NCBI GenBank assembly: GCA_031384605.1
Contig: JANNAT010000118.1
Span: 1 to 21,969 of the forward strand
Length of the DNA stretch: 21,969 nt
Reading direction: 5' to 3'
Origin: JANNAT01 sp031384605
GTDB taxonomy: Bacteria > Pseudomonadota > Alphaproteobacteria > Rhodobacterales > Rhodobacteraceae
In this document: in pieces, positions 1 to 6,031 of the stretch
Numbering within the stretch: position 1 is the stretch's first letter
How the letters are laid out: every line of letters starts with the position of its first letter
Translations under genes and position numbers: made by a program
The notes under the pieces: model-generated
The model's input: the letters and a program-made list of their open reading frames with translations, nothing else
Database searches by the model: none
Told to the model about the DNA's origin: nothing

Positions 1-549
1 GCAAATTGGCAAAACCCAATCGGATCGCATCTGCACGCCGTCGTTCAACTCTTTCAGCGCCTCGTAGTTGAAGGTGTATTTGCTGTCTTCATCGCGCGAT
101 GCCCAGATCAGGGTTTCATGCGCGTTGGTCAGGCGTTTGCCGCGAAAGTTTGGCATCGGGTTCGATTTGCGCCAGATCACATCGTTCAGCAGCCAATAGC
201 CTTGGTCTTGCAGAACTGTTCCTACGCGAAAGATGTTGTGATAGCTGCCAATCACCCAGATCGCACCGTTTGGTTTCAGCAGCCGTTTGGCCGCCGCAAG
301 CCAGTCGCGACTGAACTTGTCATATGCGGCAAAGCTGGAGAACTGATCCCAGTGATCATCGACCGCATCCACCTTGGAATTGTCGGGGCGATGCAGATCA
401 CCCTTCAATTGCAGATTGTAGGGGGGGTCGGCGAAAATAAGGTCGATGCTGCCCTGCGGCAGGGCGTTCATCAACTCGACGCAATCGCCCGCAAGGATCT
501 GGTTCAGCGGCAGGGTTGCCCCCGATGCTGGTTTGGTTTTGATGGTCAT
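1..549 (-). CDS. ccrM: CcrM-type DNA adenine-N6 methyltransferase (3' part missing, runs off left edge)
   Basis: The 183 visible residues are the N-terminal part of a beta-class adenine methyltransferase. The catalytic DPPY motif, in the form ADPPYNLQL, lies near residue 40. It is followed by the conserved stretch around DDHWDQFSSFAAYD, then WIGSYHNIFRVG-like and RKSNPMPNFRGKRLTNAHE segments that are typical of CcrM. CcrM methylates the adenine in GANTC and is cell-cycle controlled in alphaproteobacteria. The start is the ATG at 547-549; the product MTIKTKPASG leads directly into the conserved LNQILAGDCVELM segment. The C-terminal SAM-binding FxGxG motif normally follows and lies outside the window or is rearranged in this circularly permuted class. 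rnhB lies immediately upstream on the same strand, 85 bp away, and two GANTC sites sit in the gap, which suggests feedback by its own methylation. Function as CcrM is known from the family; target specificity here is inferred. Confidence 0.9.
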   Translation of the reverse strand, partial: MTIKTKPASGATLPLNQILAGDCVELMNALPQGSIDLIFADPPYNLQLKGDLHRPDNSKVDAVDDHWDQFSSFAAYDKFSRDWLAAAKRLLKPNGAIWVIGSYHNIFRVGTVLQDQGYWLLNDVIWRKSNPMPNFRGKRLTNAHETLIWASRDEDSKYTFNYEALKELNDGVQMRSDWVLPIC

Positions 550-597
550 TCTTTGCCTCTGCCCCACGACTTTGCGCCGTTTGTTAGGGGTAAGAAT

Positions 598-636
598 GAG
601 TCAAAGATCACGCCCCGTCAAATTCTTTATTGAATC
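598..636 (-). promoter_or_regulatory. Two GANTC methylation sites upstream of ccrM
   Basis: GAGTC at 598-602 and GAATC at 632-636 are both GANTC sites. They lie about 50 and 83 bp before the ccrM-like start codon, in the rnhB-ccrM gap. In Caulobacter the ccrM leader also carries paired GANTC sites that link its expression to methylation state, so the same control is plausible here. No convincing -10/-35 pair or full CtrA box was identified. Confidence 0.45.
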
Positions 637-1273
637 AAGGGGTTACAGATTTATCTTGATACAACATATTGTGTATAGGCTTGAACGAACGCCTATGCCA
701 AGGGGTGACCCCCAAATTTAGCAGTGCTGACTGATGCAGTTTTGTCGGATAGCCGGCGTTCCGCTCCCAGCCATAGCCGGGGTATTGTTGCGCCAAATCC
801 ACCATGATCCGGTCACGGGTAACTTTGGCGATGATAGAGGCGGCAGCGATGGACAAGCATTTCGCGTCGCCTTTGACGAGAGCGGTTGCACGGCCCCACA
901 GCCCGGCAGGGATAAGATTGCCGTCGATCAGCAAATGGGCGGGCGGGTTCGGCAGGCCTGCGACCGCGCGTTCCATCGCCAGATGGCTGGCGCGCAGGAT
1001 GTTTAGATGATCAATTTCCGCAACGGTCGCGTGGGCAATGCAGGTTTGCGCGCGGGCCATGATCAGATCGTAAAGCGCTTCGCGGCGCGATGGCGTCAGG
1101 GTTTTGCTGTCGGCCAGACCGGGGGGAATGTCATCAGGGTTCAAGATTACTGCGGCGGCGGTAACTGGGCCCGCAAGCGGGCCGCGCCCGACCTCATCCA
1201 CGCCCGCAACCAGGGCGTGGCCGCGCGCAATTGCGGCTGACTCATAGCTGTAGTCGGCGGCGGGTTTGATCAT
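635..1273 (-). CDS. rnhB: Ribonuclease HII
   Basis: A 212-residue type 2 RNase H, which removes RNA from RNA-DNA hybrids, including single misincorporated ribonucleotides and Okazaki primers in the cytoplasm. The signature VAGVDEVGRGPLAGPV lies near residues 22-37 and holds the acidic pair D26/E27. LLIDGN supplies D117, and KGDAKCLSIAAASIIAKVTRD holds the last acidic position and the conserved basic residues. Length fits the family. The ATG at 1271-1273 gives MIKPAADYSYE. An earlier in-frame ATG at 1303 would start inside the T-tract of the upstream terminator, so the later start is preferred. No clear Shine-Dalgarno sequence is seen; a 7-bp inverted repeat (1275-1299) sits directly before the start. 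The ccrM-like gene follows 85 bp downstream. Confidence 0.95.
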   Translation of the reverse strand: MIKPAADYSYESAAIARGHALVAGVDEVGRGPLAGPVTAAAVILNPDDIPPGLADSKTLTPSRREALYDLIMARAQTCIAHATVAEIDHLNILRASHLAMERAVAGLPNPPAHLLIDGNLIPAGLWGRATALVKGDAKCLSIAAASIIAKVTRDRIMVDLAQQYPGYGWERNAGYPTKLHQSALLNLGVTPWHRRSFKPIHNMLYQDKSVTP

Positions 1274-1274
1274 G

Positions 1275-1299
1275 GCCCCGCAATAGCGCAAAGCGGGGC
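1275..1299 (-). promoter_or_regulatory. Inverted repeat directly upstream of the rnhB start
   Basis: GCCCCGC (1275-1281) and GCGGGGC (1293-1299) are perfect complements with an 11-nt loop, ending one base from the rnhB start codon. In RNA this would fold over the ribosome entry site. It has no U-tract, so it is not an intrinsic terminator in its own right. A role in damping rnhB translation is inference only. Confidence 0.3.
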
Positions 1300-1303
1300 A
1301 CAT

Positions 1304-1339
1304 AAAAAGGGGGGCGAGGGACAGTGCCTGCTCGCCCCC
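1304..1339 (-). terminator. Rho-independent terminator after the secreted Cys-repeat protein gene
   Basis: On the minus strand a 9-bp GC-rich stem, formed by 1331-1339 and 1310-1318, has a 12-nt loop and is followed by a run of Ts (complement of the A-run at 1304-1308). It ends the gene at 1397-1915 and separates it from rnhB. Confidence 0.8.
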
Positions 1340-1396
1340 AAGATTGGACCCTGCAACTAAAGCGGGGACTTTGGGCCCGATAAGGTTGTTCAGCGA

Positions 1397-1915
1397 TCAG
1401 TGGCCGCCGACGCGGAAACCGGCATCGCGCAAACACTTGGCGGAATAAATCCGGTCGCGCTGGCCATAAATGCGGACAGATCGCGCGCAATCGGGCAGGC
1501 GATAGTCGAACCCTTTGTCGCGCATGCAGCTTTCGGAATAGACCGTCACCGCATTGCCCTGATCGCTGTCAATTTCGATGGCGCAGACGCTGGGCACGCG
1601 TGGCTTTTTGACCGGTTCGGGTTTGGGCACAGGGGCAGGGGCGGGGCGACCGTTGCCTTTGTTGGCATTGTTGACGATCAGGCCCAGCACAATGGCGGCG
1701 GCCAGTGCCTTGGCGATATTGTCACCGCGGCGATCCGCGTGGGATGGCACCGCCGAGGCCAGCACCAGCGATCCGGCAACGGCCAAAGCAGTCATGCCAC
1801 TTAGCAAGCGCTTCAGCGGATTGCGGGCCGCAAGGGCAGGGCTGGATTTACGGGTGCTGCGCAAAGCGAATTGCGTTTCTGCCATGGTTTCGGATGGGAA
1901 AACGATCTTGGACAT
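1397..1915 (-). CDS. Putative secreted protein with a duplicated two-cysteine motif
   Basis: A 172-residue protein of unknown function. The ATG at 1915 is chosen because GGAGG stands 5 nt before it; longer in-frame starts exist. Residues about 40-60 (GMTALAVAGSLVLASAVPSHA) look like a signal peptide or anchor with an unusually long basic N-terminal region. A second short hydrophobic segment follows (ALAAAIVLGLIV), then a Pro/Lys-rich linker (PAPAPVPKPEPVKKP). The C-terminal 60 residues contain two related units, each beginning CA and ending YS-x-x-C-[ML]-R-D-x-G-F, which gives four cysteines that could form disulfides in the periplasm. It is transcribed away from the plus-strand gene at 2158 and ends at a strong terminator. 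I do not recognise a named family. Confidence 0.75.
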   Translation of the reverse strand: MSKIVFPSETMAETQFALRSTRKSSPALAARNPLKRLLSGMTALAVAGSLVLASAVPSHADRRGDNIAKALAAAIVLGLIVNNANKGNGRPAPAPVPKPEPVKKPRVPSVCAIEIDSDQGNAVTVYSESCMRDKGFDYRLPDCARSVRIYGQRDRIYSAKCLRDAGFRVGGH

Positions 1916-2157
1916 TGGGGCCTCCATCTGGTTCGGGTTGGTATAAAAGGGGGATCGCAAGATGGCGGTCCTGATGCCCAAACTTTGGCCCATGCCGGTT
2001 TGGCCAAGCAATATCGCGGCGTTGATATGCGATAACAGACCAGCAGCGCGGGCGTCATCGGGCTTGGATATTGAATATCACCGCAGTTGCGCGCAGGGTG
2101 TTCCATGGGAAACAAGGGCCCAAACGGATAGGGCCCAATTGCTTATGGAGCAGTTCA
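1916..2157. other. Divergent intergenic region between two small secreted-protein genes
   Basis: A 242-bp gap between divergently transcribed genes, which must hold promoters for both. GGGCCC occurs twice close together near 2118-2138 and can pair as a short hairpin just ahead of the plus-strand gene. No clear promoter consensus or RNA gene was recognised. Confidence 0.4.
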
Positions 2158-2436
2158 ATGAAACGCCTGATCCTTGCGGCAGTAATGATGGCCGGGTTTG
2201 CACTGCCCGCCGCTGCCGAATGCTATGCTGATTACAAGGCCAAGCAAGACGCCCCGTTGCGCCTGCATTACGGTGTGGCGCAGGTGTCTGCCTGCGATAC
2301 TGGCGGGGCCGAGGCAGAATTGACGCCCAGGCTGGCCGCAGATGGCTGGACATTGCTGACGGTGTTGTCCACCTTTGGCGCCGAGGGTTTGGACGAAAGG
2401 AAAGACAGTGCCGGCGCGTATTTCCTCCGCTACTGA
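2158..2436 (+). CDS. Small secreted hypothetical protein
   Basis: A 92-residue protein starting at the ATG 2158 with GGAG seven nucleotides upstream. Residues 1-20 (MKRLILAAVMMAGFALPAAA) form a clear Sec signal peptide with an AAA-E cleavage region. The mature part carries two cysteines (ECYADYKAK and SACDTGG) and ends in SAGAYFLRY. Similar short proteins beginning YKAKQ and ending in AGAYFLRY are, as I recall, common in Rhodobacteraceae but uncharacterised. The last 29 bases overlap the start of the next gene, so the two are probably translated together. Function unknown; a periplasmic location is predicted. Confidence 0.8.
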   Translation: MKRLILAAVMMAGFALPAAAECYADYKAKQDAPLRLHYGVAQVSACDTGGAEAELTPRLAADGWTLLTVLSTFGAEGLDERKDSAGAYFLRY

Positions 2437-3109
2437 CAGTTTGCGGGCAGGCAACCGGGTGGTTGCAGGCGGGATCGCGGCGATTGTGCTGATCTTGCTG
2501 GGCGCTGCGGTGTTTTTGTTCCTGAATCTGCCCGATGCCAACGCGTTTAACGCGCGTGTTGAACGGCTGTTCGTGGAAAACGATCTGCGGACGGGGGCCG
2601 AGATTAAGCTGCTGGAAATTCTGGCGCAGTCGGGCACGTCATTTTCCGAAGTGCTGCAAAGTTACCGGTCGGTGATTTTTGTGCTGCTGGTGTTTGCGAC
2701 GGCATTGCTGTTGTCGGCACTGATTTTTCTGGTGACGATCATCGCGTTGAACCGGCGGATTTCGGCCATTCAGCGATCCGGCATTCAGGTGTCGTCGATC
2801 CTGATCAGCCGTGAGGCGCGGGCGGTTTATATCAACGATATGGAATATGCGCTGACCGAGGCGGCGATTGAAACCCTGTCGGTGCTGGCCGAAGCGCGGA
2901 TGGACGATGAAGTGCTGACCGGCGCGCAGATCGAAGGCGTTATTTCTGGCCGTAACGCGGTGGATTGTGATGAGGCGGCTGGGGCCACGCGGGTAAAGCG
3001 GCTGCGCGATGCGCTGGGCAATCAGTTGGTTTCCGAATTGTTGGTCAAGACCATCGCGCGGCGCGGATATATGCTGGCGGTGGGGAAAGACACGATCCGG
3101 ATGATTTAA
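2408..3109 (+). CDS. Two-helix membrane protein with C-terminal OmpR-type winged-helix domain
   Basis: A 233-residue protein. The GTG at 2408 is preferred because AAAGGA precedes it at proper spacing; an upstream TTG at 2375 is an alternative. Residues 18-41 and 89-114 are strong transmembrane helices separated by a loop of about 47 residues, probably periplasmic. From about residue 135 the sequence resembles the DNA-binding half of PhoB/OmpR regulators: a short strand pair, LTEAAIETLSVLAEA, a helix with LTGAQIEGVI, then TRVKRLRDALG and a final KTIARRGYMLAV, matching the recognition helix and the beta-hairpin wing. No receiver domain is present. This suggests a membrane-tethered transcription regulator that senses an envelope signal, although DNA binding is not proven. 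It overlaps the preceding secreted-protein gene by 29 bp, hinting that the two products work together, and ends at a terminator hairpin. Confidence 0.7.
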   Translation: MPARISSATDSLRAGNRVVAGGIAAIVLILLGAAVFLFLNLPDANAFNARVERLFVENDLRTGAEIKLLEILAQSGTSFSEVLQSYRSVIFVLLVFATALLLSALIFLVTIIALNRRISAIQRSGIQVSSILISREARAVYINDMEYALTEAAIETLSVLAEARMDDEVLTGAQIEGVISGRNAVDCDEAAGATRVKRLRDALGNQLVSELLVKTIARRGYMLAVGKDTIRMI

Positions 3110-3110
3110 G

Positions 3111-3147
3111 GGCGCAAGAGATCGGCGATCTGCCGATTTTTTGCGCC
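3111..3147 (+). terminator. Terminator hairpin after the winged-helix membrane protein
   Basis: ATCGGC (3121-3126) pairs with GCCGAT (3132-3137) and is followed by a run of Ts. An outer pair, GGCGCAA (3111-3117) with TTGCGCC (3141-3147), is symmetric and could also help stop the convergent lpxK transcript. Confidence 0.7.
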
Positions 3148-3149
3148 AG

Positions 3150-4142
3150 TCAAATCTGCAACCGGTCCAGCGCTGCATCCAGAACCGTCCAATCCGCCAA
3201 TTCCAACCGCACGGGCAGAGTTAATACCCGCGCCCGAAACGATGCCGGCAGGCGGGCGGCGTCTTTTTCGGTTGTCACCAGTTGCGCGCCTTTGGCCAAT
3301 GCCTCGCGTTCCAGCCGGATCAACAGGGTTTCCGCCAAAGGTTCGTGATCTGCCAGCGGCTCGGCGCGGATGATCACCGCCCCTTGGTTGCGCAAGGTGT
3401 CGAAGAACTTTTCGGGCCGCCCGATGCCCGCAAAGGCCAGAACCCGTGCACCGTGCCAATCCATACCCATCGCCAAGGGCGCAAGATGGCCTTGCAGATG
3501 GGGCAGGTTTTGCAAAGATCCGCCCCAACGCGCCGCAAATCGCGCCTGCGCCAAGGGATCACCGATAGACACCACAAAATCGGCGCGCGCCAACCCGACG
3601 GCGACAGGTTCGCGCAAAGGGCCCGCGGGCAGGCAGCGACCATTTCCAAAACCCATTTCGGCATCGACGACGATGATCGACAGGTTTTTTGTAACGGTTG
3701 GGTTCTGAAATCCGTCGTCCAGCACCACAACGCGCGCGCCAGCCGCTTCGGCCATGCGCACCCCTGCGGCGCGGTCACGCGCGATGATGGTCGGTGTGAA
3801 GGCCGCCAAAAGCAGCGGCTCGTCCCCGGTTTGCGCGGCGGTATGGTGGGCGGGGTTCACCAAAACCGGGCCTGTCAGGCTGCCACCATAGCCACGGCTA
3901 ACGACATAGGCCGTGCATCCGCGAGCGGCCAGCCTTTGGACAACGGCAATGGTGGTGGGCGTTTTGCCGGTGCCGCCCGCGTTCAGATTGCCAACGCAGA
4001 TGACAGGAACGGCGGCACGATAGCCCGGTTGCCGCAGCCGTTGCGCAGTGGCCATCGCATAGATCGCGCCCAACGGGGACAAAAGACGCGCGACAAGTCC
4101 CGGCGCGTCTGGCGGATTGCCCCAAAACGCGGGCGGGCGCAT
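3150..4142 (-). CDS. lpxK: Tetraacyldisaccharide 4'-kinase
   Basis: A 330-residue LpxK, which phosphorylates the 4' position of the lipid A disaccharide at the inner membrane using ATP. The N-terminal hydrophobic segment (LLSPLGAIYAMATAQRL, about 20-36) would hold it on the membrane. VGNLNAGGTGKTP (about 50-62) is the characteristic Walker A motif, VSRGYGG follows, and VVLDDGFQNP is the conserved DDGFQ motif. VTTEKDAARLP near the C-terminus is also typical. Length fits the family. The ATG at 4142 overlaps the stop codon of the upstream kdtA-like gene by one base (TGATG), so translation is probably coupled. It is the last gene of the DUF4170-kdtA-lpxK set. Confidence 0.95.
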   Translation of the reverse strand: MRPPAFWGNPPDAPGLVARLLSPLGAIYAMATAQRLRQPGYRAAVPVICVGNLNAGGTGKTPTTIAVVQRLAARGCTAYVVSRGYGGSLTGPVLVNPAHHTAAQTGDEPLLLAAFTPTIIARDRAAGVRMAEAAGARVVVLDDGFQNPTVTKNLSIIVVDAEMGFGNGRCLPAGPLREPVAVGLARADFVVSIGDPLAQARFAARWGGSLQNLPHLQGHLAPLAMGMDWHGARVLAFAGIGRPEKFFDTLRNQGAVIIRAEPLADHEPLAETLLIRLEREALAKGAQLVTTEKDAARLPASFRARVLTLPVRLELADWTVLDAALDRLQI

Positions 4143-5350
4143 CAGCCCCGACCGTTTGGTTTTTGTGCGCCGATGATCTGGCCAGCCAACGCGATGACCC
4201 GGTCGGTGACATCGACGCCGTCTGACGCCACCGCCCAAGCTGCCTGTGCCAGCCGTGCGGCGCGGTCGGGGGACAAAAGATCAGCCAAAGCATCGCCCAG
4301 ATCGGTGGGTGATCCCACGGCGCGCGCCGCCAATGCAGCCCCAAGCCGCCCGAACATTGTTCCGTAAACACCCGGGCGCGGGCCGTAAAGAATGGCCGAT
4401 CCCAAGGCTGCGGGTTCCATTGGGTTACGGGCACAGCCATCGCCCAACATGGTGCCCCCCATGAATGTGACCGGGGCCAACCGATACCACAGCCCATATT
4501 CGACTGCTGAATCAGGAATATAAACCTCTGTTTCCGGTTCGGGTTCTTGTTCCAGCCCGCGCTGCGCGACCATCCAGCCTTCGGTGGTCTCCATCTGTTC
4601 GGCCAAAGGTGCTGCGCGGGCAGGGTCTTGGGGCACAAGGATCAGCAACAACCGGTGCGCCAATCGCAATGCAGAGCGATGGGCCGCGATCACCGCCGCC
4701 TCTTCGGCCTTTGGAACATCGGCGGCCAGCCAGACCGGGCGCGTGGCGATCAAACCGGCCAATACGGCGCGTTCAGGCTCGTGATAACCAAGGGCTGCGC
4801 TGGGCTCTTCCATGCGACCCGTGGTCTGAACTTGCGTCAAGCCAGCTTTGCGAAACGCTTTGGCGGCAACTTCGTCAACGGCAAACACCTGTTGAAACAC
4901 GCCCAGACTGCTGCGCAGCAGCCCGGGATACCATCCATCGCGGTCTTTGATCAGAAATGGCGCGCGGGCATCTATCATCATCACTGGCAGTTTGCGATCG
5001 GCGCATTCAAGCAACACGGCGGGGCGCACCTCGCCGCCCGCCATCAAAATCAGATCTGGCCGCCAGTGATCAAGAAAGGCGCGGGCATCGGGGGGGGCAT
5101 CAAGGGGCGGACGTTGCTGGATCACCGCCGGGTCTGATGCGACAAGATCATGCGGGCAAGTGATTAACACTTGCGTGCCCAGTTCGCGCATCAGGCGCTG
5201 TGCCAGTTGCGCCAGCCCCCGCGCAAAACTGGCATCGGGCGCGTGCAGCCAGACCAAACGGCCCTGCGGGCGCGGAATGCGCGAAAGATTGGCCCCGATC
5301 TGGGGCCGTGCTGTCAGATTGTAAAGCGTGCGGCCAATGGAAAGTGCCAT
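4142..5350 (-). CDS. KdtA/WaaA-like 3-deoxy-D-manno-octulosonic acid transferase, probably missing the catalytic Glu
   Basis: A 402-residue GT-B glycosyltransferase of the KdtA (WaaA) family, which in canonical form adds Kdo from CMP-Kdo to lipid A precursor. The C-terminal half keeps the family pattern: RPVWLAADVPKAEEAAVIAAH, LLLILVPQDPARA, and FMGGTMLGDGCARNPMEPAALG, the counterpart of the FVGGSL..HNPLEPA motif. The N-terminal half is divergent. The family's H-[ATS]-x-S-x-GE motif, whose Glu is the catalytic base, reads HAPDASFARG at residues 36-45, with no Glu at that position. The usual TGNxKFD segment reads TGRMEEPS. It may therefore be a paralog with altered or lost activity, paired with a canonical copy elsewhere; this is inference. 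It lies 11 bp after DUF4170 and overlaps lpxK by one base. Confidence 0.8.
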   Translation of the reverse strand: MALSIGRTLYNLTARPQIGANLSRIPRPQGRLVWLHAPDASFARGLAQLAQRLMRELGTQVLITCPHDLVASDPAVIQQRPPLDAPPDARAFLDHWRPDLILMAGGEVRPAVLLECADRKLPVMMIDARAPFLIKDRDGWYPGLLRSSLGVFQQVFAVDEVAAKAFRKAGLTQVQTTGRMEEPSAALGYHEPERAVLAGLIATRPVWLAADVPKAEEAAVIAAHRSALRLAHRLLLILVPQDPARAAPLAEQMETTEGWMVAQRGLEQEPEPETEVYIPDSAVEYGLWYRLAPVTFMGGTMLGDGCARNPMEPAALGSAILYGPRPGVYGTMFGRLGAALAARAVGSPTDLGDALADLLSPDRAARLAQAAWAVASDGVDVTDRVIALAGQIIGAQKPNGRG

Positions 5351-5361
5351 GATAGGATTGC

Positions 5362-5607
5362 TTATGCACCCATCTCTTCGGTCAATGACCCGGCTTTGCC
5401 CTCTTCGCGCAAACGGTGAATATGCGCGATGAAATAGCGCATATGGGCGTTGTCGACAGTGCGCTGTGCCTCGGCCTTCCAGGCTGCAAAAGCGGTGGCG
5501 TAATCGGGAAACATGCCGACAATGTGAATGTCATTCACGTCACGAAAAATGTTTTGCTGGGGCGAGACAAGTTCTCCGCCAAAGACAAGGTGCAGGCGTT
5601 GGGTCAT
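5362..5607 (-). CDS. DUF4170 domain protein
   Basis: An 81-residue protein starting MTQRLHLVFGGEL, with the conserved block IHIVGMFPDYATAFAAWKAEAQRTVDNAHMRYFIAHIHRL, recognised as DUF4170. This is a short alphaproteobacterial family of unknown function usually found beside lipid A genes. The ATG at 5607 matches the usual protein start; an upstream in-frame ATG at 5637 would add ten atypical residues. No signal peptide or membrane helix is present. It is the first gene of the minus-strand set with the kdtA-like gene and lpxK, 11 bp from the former. A TTGCTC/TAAGAT pair with 17-bp spacing on the minus strand at about 5640-5670 could be its promoter, at low confidence. Confidence 0.85.
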   Translation of the reverse strand: MTQRLHLVFGGELVSPQQNIFRDVNDIHIVGMFPDYATAFAAWKAEAQRTVDNAHMRYFIAHIHRLREEGKAGSLTEEMGA

Positions 5608-5691
5608 GGGGCGGGTCCGGTGCTTAAGGTAGCACATATCTTAGGGGCAGCTGAACTGCGGAGCAAGCAGGACTGAGTTTATCCATTTGAA

Positions 5692-5707
5692 CAAACCAAA
5701 TGGTTTG
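5692..5707. promoter_or_regulatory. Predicted operator 1 for the RutR-like regulator
   Basis: CAAACCA-AA-TGGTTTG is a perfect palindrome with 7-bp arms and a 2-bp centre. Its core ACCA-NN-TGGT matches the core of the published E. coli RutR site (TTGACCANNTGGTCAA), while the outer three bases of each arm differ. A second symmetry, CCATTTG (5683-5689) with CAAATGG (5697-5703), overlaps it. TTGACA (5705-5710) overlaps its right end, so occupancy could block a promoter. Binding by the TetR protein encoded at 13084 is inferred. Confidence 0.6.
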
Positions 5708-5813
5708 ACATGCATGGGTTTCATGCCAGTTTTGTGGCTGAGGAATTAAATCATTGGGGTGAGTCGTGGCTGGCAGCATATCGGTGGGTAAACAGGATGC
5801 CGTGCCACCAAAG

Positions 5814-5827
5814 CGACCATTTGGTCG
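5814..5827. promoter_or_regulatory. Predicted operator 2 for the RutR-like regulator
   Basis: CGACCA-TT-TGGTCG is a perfect palindrome with 6-bp arms. GACCA-NN-TGGTC matches the E. coli RutR consensus exactly over ten informative positions. Its centre is 121 bp from that of operator 1, and it lies about 205 bp before the first gene of the operon. Confidence 0.65.
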
Positions 5828-5955
5828 GATCAATCGCACAGATAGGGCGTCTTTAACGTGGCTAGGTTCTATGCAGGATCGCCGCAGTATTGCTTATGGT
5901 TTGAACCGTTTGGGACAAACAAGTGTCAAACTTTCTTTTTCCCGGCGTTGCGGCA

Positions 5956-6000
5956 TTGACCAAACCTTGTGCTGCCGGGTCAGTATGGCGCAGGCGGTGA
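5956..6000 (+). promoter_or_regulatory. Possible promoter and RutR half-site for the nine-gene operon
   Basis: TTGACCA at 5956-5962 equals one full arm of the RutR consensus and also resembles a -35 box. CAGTAT at 5981-5986, 19 bp away, is a weak -10 candidate. The spacing is longer than ideal, so this is tentative. Confidence 0.25.
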
Positions 6001-6031
6001 TCGCCCATTCCTGTGCCGCTGAGGGCAATAC

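Larger units (their letters stand above)
5608..6031. other. Intergenic regulatory region between divergent operons, with RutR-like palindromes
   Basis: A 424-bp non-coding stretch between the minus-strand DUF4170-kdtA-lpxK set and the nine-gene plus-strand operon. It is visibly less GC-rich than its flanks. It holds two strong palindromes (5692-5707, 5814-5827), a weaker one (GTTTG-gga-CAAAC, 5908-5920) and a lone TTGACCA at 5956-5962. A perfect TTGACA at 5705-5710 overlaps the end of the first palindrome, though no good -10 follows at 17 bp. No TPP riboswitch hallmark, tRNA or open reading frame of interest was seen. Confidence 0.7.

Noticed and set aside
118..633. Plus-strand open frame over the left edge
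   Set aside because: It is antisense to the ccrM-like gene, whose DPPY and other motifs are unmistakable on the minus strand.
658..680. Imperfect palindrome ATACAACAT/ATTGTGTAT
   Set aside because: It lies inside the rnhB coding sequence, has mismatches and is not repeated in any regulatory region of the window.
3282..4367. 361-codon plus-strand open frame across lpxK
   Set aside because: It is antisense to lpxK and the kdtA-like gene, with composition typical of a shadow frame and no domain motifs.
5608..6031. Possible TPP (THI-box) riboswitch, because the binding protein is NMT1/THI5-like
   Set aside because: The conserved CUGAGA and other THI-box segments are not seen in the leader; palindromes for a TetR regulator explain the region better.
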